Shown here: piece by piece, positions 7,400 to 11,870 of the stretch
How the letters are laid out: every line of letters starts with the position of its first letter
Numbering within the stretch: position 1 is the first letter of the stretch
Source of the DNA: Gammaproteobacteria bacterium
Lineage (GTDB): Bacteria > Pseudomonadota > Gammaproteobacteria > Methylococcales > UBA2780
Direction: 5' to 3'
DNA length: 11,870 nucleotides
Assembly (NCBI GenBank): GCA_003646305.1
Contig: QNFJ01000047.1
Location: forward strand, 1 to 11,870
Made by a program: the position numbers and the translations under genes
Notes under the pieces: generated by a model
Databases searched by the model: none
Told to the model about the DNA's origin: nothing
Seen by the model: the letters and a program-made list of their open reading frames with translations, nothing else

Positions 7400-7446
7400 G
7401 TTATGCGCTAATGAAAACATAACAAGTGTAAAGTTTTCTGACACTT
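7400..7446. promoter_or_regulatory. Two dyads, possible enhancer-binding sites
   Basis: GTTATG-N12-CATAAC (7400-7423) is followed at once by AAGTGT-N11-ACACTT (7424-7446). They lie roughly 65-110 bases upstream of the expected sigma-54 start site, where NtrC-type activators usually bind. The half-sites are short, so chance cannot be excluded. Confidence 0.35.
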
Positions 7447-7501
7447 TTCTTTAAATCTCTTGGGGTTTTATACCCCCGCTGACCGCCATGGAAAGTGAAA
7501 C

Positions 7502-7888
7502 GAAGATCACCAGCACGAAGGTAAAACAAAAGTCTACATTGCCGGACAAAAACGAGGAATAGGTGCACGCCAGAAAACAAGGATGAACCTACGTAATAGT
7601 GTCGAGCCTGTCATAGGACACCTTAAATCAGATGGCAAGATGGGACGTTGTTACCTCAAAGGAGAACTAGGCGATGCCCTGAACGTCATCCTGTGCGGTG
7701 TAGGCCATAACATCCGCAAGCTACTCAGGTGGCTTTATTTTGCCCTAATAAAATGGCATGCGAACCCAACACAAGCACATTTGCACCTCGAAAAAATAGC
7801 GGTCATGCTTGAAAAAGTACGGGCCATAGAATGGCTTGCCCAAAATTTGTCAGGCTGTACAAAAAAACCTCTGTACTCTGTCAGATAA
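7502..7888 (+). pseudogene. IS5-family transposase, 5'-truncated (copy 2)
   Basis: This is the C-terminal third of an IS5-type DDE transposase. The frame is open from about 7499 without a start codon: KVYIAGQKRGIGARQ is readable before the first ATG at 7583, so the 101-residue frame starting there is only part of the remnant. NSVEPVIGHLKSD carries the expected third catalytic acid (Glu), and MGRCYLKGELGDALN with GHNIRKLLRWLYF is typical of the family C-terminus. The first two catalytic aspartates and the left end of the element are missing, and upstream the sequence passes directly into the operon promoter region. The 3' half is unbroken, unlike copy 1. No right inverted repeat follows, because similarity to copy 1 ends at 7894. 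Confidence 0.85.
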
Positions 7889-7894
7889 AATAGC
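7769..7894 (+). repeat. Direct repeat of IS tail, right copy
   Basis: It matches bases 1-131 in the same orientation at about 93 percent, differing by nine substitutions and by lacking 5 bases. It covers the transposase 3' end and the first bases after its stop. After 7894 the copies diverge completely: copy 1 continues into the palindrome, this copy into the yaeQ upstream region. Confidence 0.9.
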
Positions 7895-7978
7895 AAAGTT
7901 GGTGTTTGAATAAACCACCCTCCATTCCTGCTAACATACCACCCTTATTCACTCAGTCCGACAACCGATTACTTTCTA

Positions 7979-8521
7979 ATGGCCATTAAAGCAACAATTT
8001 TCAAAGCAGAATTACAGATCTCAGATATGGATCGCAATTACTATGCGAGCCACTCGCTGACCCTTGCTCGCCATCCCTCAGAAACCGATGAGCGGATGCT
8101 GATTCGATTGCTCGCTTTTATCTTAAATGCCAGCGAGTCACTGCAATTTACCAAGGGCTTAAGTGAGGATGAGGAGCCGGAACTTTGGGAAAAGAATCTC
8201 ACCGATGAAATTGATCTTTGGATTGAGGTGGGTATGCCCGACGAACGGCGTATTCGCAAAGCCTGTAGTCGCTCTAAAGCCGTCATTCTGTACAGCTACG
8301 GTGGTCGAAATGATGTTTGGTGGCAACAGATCCAGAATAAGTTAACGCGCTTTAAAAACCTGAAAGTGGTTAATTTTTCTAAGCAATCGACCGAGCCACT
8401 CACAAACTTAGTCGAGCGAACAATGCAATTTGATTGCTCCATTCAGGATGGGCAGATCTGGATAACCCACGAAGGTGACAGCTTTTCAGTTGAGCCTGAA
8501 GTTTGGTTTGGTAGTGTGTAG
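7979..8521 (+). CDS. yaeQ: YaeQ family protein
   Basis: This 180-residue protein is the same length as E. coli YaeQ and is collinear with the family: it opens MAIKATIFKAELQISDMDRNYYASHSLTLARHPSETDERM, then has a LIRLLAFILNA helix, the GLSEDEEPELW segment and EIDLWIEVGMPDERRIRKAC, which carries the conserved acidic residues. YaeQ has a compact fold related to PD-(D/E)XK nucleases; its biochemical role is not settled, and it was once proposed as a suppressor of RfaH loss. The start at 7979 fits the family N-terminus, although no clear ribosome site precedes it. It stands alone on the plus strand, 90 bases after the IS remnant, and converges with the DUF4405 gene. The insertion may have replaced its original upstream region, so part of its transcription could come from the IS side (inference). 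Confidence 0.95.
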   Translation: MAIKATIFKAELQISDMDRNYYASHSLTLARHPSETDERMLIRLLAFILNASESLQFTKGLSEDEEPELWEKNLTDEIDLWIEVGMPDERRIRKACSRSKAVILYSYGGRNDVWWQQIQNKLTRFKNLKVVNFSKQSTEPLTNLVERTMQFDCSIQDGQIWITHEGDSFSVEPEVWFGSV

Positions 8522-8535
8522 GTGGTTTTAAAATC

Positions 8536-8553
8536 CCCCTTTTTCAAAAGGGG
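8536..8553. terminator. Hairpin between convergent genes
   Basis: CCCCTTT and AAAGGGG form a stem of at least seven pairs with a 4-base loop, 15 bases after the yaeQ stop. On the plus strand there is no good T-run behind it; on the minus strand ATTTT follows. A second stem, CCGCCT/AGGCGG (8564-8569 with 8578-8583), lies beside it. Together they probably separate the convergent transcripts. Confidence 0.5.
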
Positions 8554-8605
8554 AAGTTAGTCGCCGCCTTCCTCTTTAGGCGGAAACAGCAACGAATGCT
8601 AATTT

Positions 8606-8953
8606 CTAACCCTTTACCGCAAGAAAAGGGGCAACCGCCAGTGCCAACAGCGCAAGCAAGCTCACTATCCCCAATGCTTGGCGGAGTAATGACCTCTCTC
8701 CCCTGTCACCCTTAAATAGTCCCGCGATAAAACGACTATGCAAAAAGAGATGAACCACCAACACAGTAAAAAAGCTGGTGGCAATATAAAAATGAATATC
8801 ACCCCACTCATGCCGACTCATATCCCATATTGTCACTCCTCGCCCACTCCGTGGTGGAATAACAAAGTGCAACAACAAACCGGTTGAGCCCAGCAGTACA
8901 AACAGTGCGAAGGCCACCCCATCGATAAGTTTAATCAGGCTAAAGCGACTCAT
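8606..8953 (-). CDS. DUF4405-type small membrane protein
   Basis: This 115-residue integral membrane protein has three predicted helices at about 10-32, 52-72 and 93-113. The first two carry histidines in positions expected of a heme-binding bundle: His29 in GLLLHFVIPP, His54 in RHEWGDIHFY, and His68 and His72 in VVHLFLHSRF. The IWDMSRHEWGDIH block is the hallmark I associate with DUF4405 proteins, which resemble small cytochrome b-like membrane subunits. The role is unknown; heme binding is inferred from the histidines. AGAGG at 8960-8964, 6 bases before ATG, supports the start. It lies 55 bases after the rapA stop on the same strand, so co-transcription with rapA is possible but not shown. 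Confidence 0.82.
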   Translation of the reverse strand: MSRFSLIKLIDGVAFALFVLLGSTGLLLHFVIPPRSGRGVTIWDMSRHEWGDIHFYIATSFFTVLVVHLFLHSRFIAGLFKGDRGERSLLRQALGIVSLLALLALAVAPFLAVKG

Positions 8954-9008
8954 ACCTTTCCTCTAAACTAAAAGCGTACCGATAAGGTTAACCCTAAACG
9001 AAAGAGAA

Positions 9009-11786
9009 TCAACCGACAATAATCAACCGCACAGCATCCAGCTTAAGCCGCGCCTCTTTGAGCTGATCGATAGACAGCCCTGCGATCCCTTTTAATTCAT
9101 CAATCTCACTTTGCTGAATCGACAGGTTAACCTCCTTGAGACGGGTTAATCGATCTAGCTCATTTTTAAAGGTCTGCCCCAGTTTTTTAGCCCCGTCTGC
9201 AACAATTGCGGCCATTTGCTTTGCAGCGATTGTTTCTGCTTTTCGCAAAATTACTTCGATCTGTTTTTTCTGACCGCTGACAAATTCGTTCAACTGCCTA
9301 GAATCAAGCCGATGTTTCGATACAATCAGGCTGTTATGCGGCACTTTGGCAGTCAAATCCTGATTCACCTGATTGATCAACACTCTAACAGGTGTGGGGG
9401 GCAAAAAACGACCCATCTGCAGTTCCGCAGGCGCACTGCACTCAACAATAAAGAGTGCTTCGATCAGGAACTGTCCCGACTTTAAGCCATCATGTTTAAC
9501 AACCGAAACCGCAGCATTACCCGTTTCACTCGATAAAACGAGGTCCATTGCCGCAAGCACCATCGGGTGCTCCCAAGTCAAAAACTGCATCTCTTCACGA
9601 GCCAATGCGATCTCTCGATTTACGGTGACCGTCACCCCATCTTCTGGCAACTCAGGAAAATGAGAGGTTCTTAGATGATCACTCGGGCGCGGGATATAGC
9701 AATCGGGCGAGTGATATTCCACATCAACCCCATAGCAATCAAACAGCTTGTCCATGTAAGGCCAGAGAGATTTCTCCTGTTCAATGCCATTTAGCTGGCC
9801 GATCAACGCTGAAGAGATCGCTTCGTTACTGGAGTTGATCTCAAGTAGCTGATCACGCCCCTGGTGCATCTCCGCCTCTATCTGCTCCTTAATCTTTCGG
9901 CTTTGCTCAATAAAATCATCGATATCTTGTTTGCTATCAACAGCCAGAAGAGCTTCCAGTTCACCCTGCTGCTGAACATAGACCGCTTGAGCTGCCGCGC
10001 TATTTTTACGGAACAGGTTCAACGCTTCGTCATACCATCTAAATAGGATCGCCTGCTCGCTATTTTCTAAATAAGGAATATGAATTTGAATAATTTCAGT
10101 TTGACCGATTCTATCCAGGCGACCAATACGTTGCTGTAACAAGTCTGGATTACTGGGTAGATCGAATAAAACCAGATGATGTGCAAACTGAAAGTTACGC
10201 CCTTCACTGCCGATTTCTGAGCAGATCAGCAGCTGCGCATTACTCTCTTCGTCGGCAAACCAGGCAGCGGCTCGATCACGTTCAATAATCGACATCCCTT
10301 CATGAAAAACAACGGCCTGAATGGCAGTTTTTGCTTTTAACAAGGCTCCAAGATTCAGTGCAGTTACCGCATCGGCACAAATCAATAAAGCCTTCTGCCC
10401 CGCCAATTCAATCACCTTCTCGACCAACCAGCCATAACGCGGATCATCTTTAAGATCGATCAATCGTGGATCAGTCTCACACTGCAACGGATAACCATAA
10501 CTAACACGCTCAGGAAAACCTTTAACCGTTCGTCTTGAATTTCTAAATAAAATCCGGCCAGTTCCATGATGATCTAGCAGCAGCCGAATTAGTGATTCTC
10601 TCGCTACCTCAGCCGTATCGGGATCATTAAGTTGTTCGAGCAACTGTCCCGCATCATCATTTCTCAGCAGTCGTTTTAAATCAGCCTGCAAAGTTTTTGT
10701 AAGCGCCTCTCCTTCTAGTAAAAAGCGAGCGGCCTTTGCTACCGGTTCAAACTCGGCCTCCTCTTTTACAAAAGCTTCAAAACTGTAGAAACGATCAGAA
10801 TCCAACAGCCGTAAGCGAGCAAAATGACTTTCTTTCCCCAACTGCTCAGGCGTTGCCGACAAAAGTAGCAGGCTGGGCGTCTGCCCTGCTAATTCTTCAA
10901 CAAACTGATACTCTGGGCTAACCGATTCCTCACTCCATTCTAAATGGTGCGCTTCATCCACAATCACCATATCCCAACCGGCCTCTAAAGCCTGCTGTTG
11001 GCGTTCTGGCTGTTGACTGAAAAAGTCCTGACTACACAAAACAAGCTGCTCAGATGAAAACGGATTCTCATCAACCATTTCAATACAGCGTTCCTCATCA
11101 AAAATGCTAAAACGCAGATTAAAACGGCGCAGCATCTCAACCAACCATTGATGCAACAATGACTCAGGAACGATAATTAGCGCTCGACGTGTCAAACCAT
11201 TCAGCAATCGGTGATGGAGAATCAGACCGGCCTCAATAGTTTTACCCAGCCCAACCTCATCTGCCAACATCACCCGCAGGCGGTATCGGCTCGCCGCCTC
11301 ATGAGCGATATAAAGTTGATGCGGAATTAAAGAGGTTCTACCTCCCATTAAACCTCGAACCGGTGACTGCTGAAGCCGCTGCGTATGCAGCCAGGTTTCA
11401 TATCGCAGTTCAAACCAGGATACGGGATCAATCTGCCCCATAAAGAAACGATCTTGTGGACGGTTAAACTGAAGATGGTGATTTAAGTCGATCTCATCCA
11501 GAAGTATTTGCTCGCCCTGCTCATCAACACAGTAATAGGAGACCAGTCCGTTCTTCTCGGCCAACCGCTGTACCGTCAATTTCTGATTCTCAGAAGACTC
11601 AATCTCATCACCCACCGCAAAAATCACCCGCGTCAATGGGGCATTATCACGGGCATAAGTTCTACGCTCACCACTGGCAATGAAAATAACCGTTACACGA
11701 TTAAATGAAGCATCCAAAATCAGTCCAAGCCCAAGTTCTGCTTCAGAGTGACTAATCCAACGTTGACCCGGTACAAAAGTATTCAT
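9009..11786 (-). CDS. rapA: RNA polymerase-associated protein RapA, SWI2/SNF2 ATPase
   Basis: RapA (HepA) binds RNA polymerase and uses ATP to release and recycle enzyme stalled on nucleic acid. The 925-residue product is close to the E. coli length (968) and looks full-length. An N-terminal RapA domain (1-107, opening FVPGQRWISHSEAELGLG) is followed by the SNF2 helicase core: Walker A ADEVGLGKTIEAG (175-187, Lys182), DEAH at 277-280 and LLLSATPEQLG (307-317) with motif III SAT. The second RecA lobe has SEGRNFQ (527-533) and motif VI QQRIGRLDRIGQ (551-562) with its arginine finger candidates. The rest matches the RapA linker and C-terminal domain. ATG at 11786 fits the family start; the ribosome site is a modest ACAGG. 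Only 84 bases of upstream sequence are in the window, and they contain a hairpin. All motifs are intact, so the gene should be functional. Confidence 0.98.
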   Translation of the reverse strand: MNTFVPGQRWISHSEAELGLGLILDASFNRVTVIFIASGERRTYARDNAPLTRVIFAVGDEIESSENQKLTVQRLAEKNGLVSYYCVDEQGEQILLDEIDLNHHLQFNRPQDRFFMGQIDPVSWFELRYETWLHTQRLQQSPVRGLMGGRTSLIPHQLYIAHEAASRYRLRVMLADEVGLGKTIEAGLILHHRLLNGLTRRALIIVPESLLHQWLVEMLRRFNLRFSIFDEERCIEMVDENPFSSEQLVLCSQDFFSQQPERQQQALEAGWDMVIVDEAHHLEWSEESVSPEYQFVEELAGQTPSLLLLSATPEQLGKESHFARLRLLDSDRFYSFEAFVKEEAEFEPVAKAARFLLEGEALTKTLQADLKRLLRNDDAGQLLEQLNDPDTAEVARESLIRLLLDHHGTGRILFRNSRRTVKGFPERVSYGYPLQCETDPRLIDLKDDPRYGWLVEKVIELAGQKALLICADAVTALNLGALLKAKTAIQAVVFHEGMSIIERDRAAAWFADEESNAQLLICSEIGSEGRNFQFAHHLVLFDLPSNPDLLQQRIGRLDRIGQTEIIQIHIPYLENSEQAILFRWYDEALNLFRKNSAAAQAVYVQQQGELEALLAVDSKQDIDDFIEQSRKIKEQIEAEMHQGRDQLLEINSSNEAISSALIGQLNGIEQEKSLWPYMDKLFDCYGVDVEYHSPDCYIPRPSDHLRTSHFPELPEDGVTVTVNREIALAREEMQFLTWEHPMVLAAMDLVLSSETGNAAVSVVKHDGLKSGQFLIEALFIVECSAPAELQMGRFLPPTPVRVLINQVNQDLTAKVPHNSLIVSKHRLDSRQLNEFVSGQKKQIEVILRKAETIAAKQMAAIVADGAKKLGQTFKNELDRLTRLKEVNLSIQQSEIDELKGIAGLSIDQLKEARLKLDAVRLIIVG

Positions 11787-11826
11787 AAAAACCTGTCTGT
11801 AAAATGAATAAGTAGTTCAAACTAGA

Positions 11827-11853
11827 AAGCCTCACGAAATAGCTGTGAGGCTT
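11827..11853 (-). terminator. Hairpin upstream of rapA
   Basis: AAGCCTCAC (11827-11835) and GTGAGGCTT (11845-11853) form a perfect 9-bp stem with a 9-base loop. On the minus strand it is followed by TCTAGTTT, a moderate T-run, so it may end a minus-strand transcript from beyond the window. If so, rapA has its own promoter in the 40 bases between hairpin and start; I see no strong promoter there. Confidence 0.5.
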
Positions 11854-11870
11854 CTAAAAATGAAAATCAT

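Larger units (their letters stand above)
7100..7501. other. Promoter and leader region of the exoprotein operon
   Basis: This 400-base, AT-rich stretch has no gene. It holds the candidate sigma-54 promoter at 7348-7362, two upstream dyads (7400-7423 and 7424-7446), a leader hairpin at 7231-7245 and a short GGGGT/ACCCC stem at 7462-7476. A weaker sigma-70 alternative is an extended -10-like TGGTATGTT on the minus strand (TATGTT at 7185-7190), with a TTGCGG 15 bases upstream of it. The border with the IS remnant lies near 7500. Confidence 0.65.

Noticed and set aside
7462..7476. GGGGT-TTTAT-ACCCC stem as a terminator or IS end
   Set aside because: Only five base pairs, no T-run after it, and no match to the arms at 132-167.
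7901..7919. Imperfect GGTGTTT/AAACCACC hairpin after transposase copy 2
   Set aside because: Short, with an internal mismatch and no T-run; weak evidence for a terminator or IS end.
8163..8345. 60-residue plus-strand frame inside yaeQ
   Set aside because: It is a shifted frame within a gene of clear family identity.

Overview
The window looks like part of a gammaproteobacterial chromosome of moderate GC content. The evidence is the pairing of rapA and yaeQ, both typical of Gammaproteobacteria, with a PEP-CTERM surface protein that implies an exosortase-type sorting system elsewhere in the genome. The species cannot be named from the sequence.

Layout. The left end (1-125) is the decayed 3' end of an IS5-type transposase gene, followed by about 500 bases without a convincing gene but rich in inverted repeats: a 36-bp palindrome at 132-167, an 18-bp-stem hairpin at 265-320, a compound dyad at 349-418 and a terminator-like hairpin at 459-481. 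From 7099 down to 631, three minus-strand genes lie head to tail with gaps of 40 and 51 bases. They encode a 203-residue PEP-CTERM protein, a 1714-residue secreted multidomain protein (Ig/cadherin-like domains, an FG-GAP beta-propeller, PASTA-like repeats and an unrecognised C-terminal region) and a 206-residue lipoprotein of the HtrA/trypsin protease family. The 400 bases upstream of the first gene carry a well-spaced sigma-54 type -24/-12 element on the minus strand and two dyads at enhancer distance, which fits what is known of PEP-CTERM gene control in other bacteria.

Right of this operon lies a second, 5'-truncated copy of the IS5-type transposase end (about 7502-7888). Its last 126 bases match bases 1-131 at about 93 percent in the same orientation, so the exoprotein operon sits between two direct copies of an IS tail. 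This suggests an accessory island gained or rearranged through IS activity.

The right third is housekeeping in character: yaeQ on the plus strand, then on the minus strand rapA (the RNA polymerase recycling ATPase) followed by a small DUF4405-type membrane protein gene. Hairpins near 8536-8553 and 11827-11853 probably mark transcription boundaries.

The most interesting unit is the three-gene operon. My inference is a regulated cell-surface or matrix system: one sorted PEP-CTERM protein, one very large secreted adhesin-like protein, and one membrane-anchored protease that could process either of them. I see no CRISPR array, tRNA, rRNA or phage genes.
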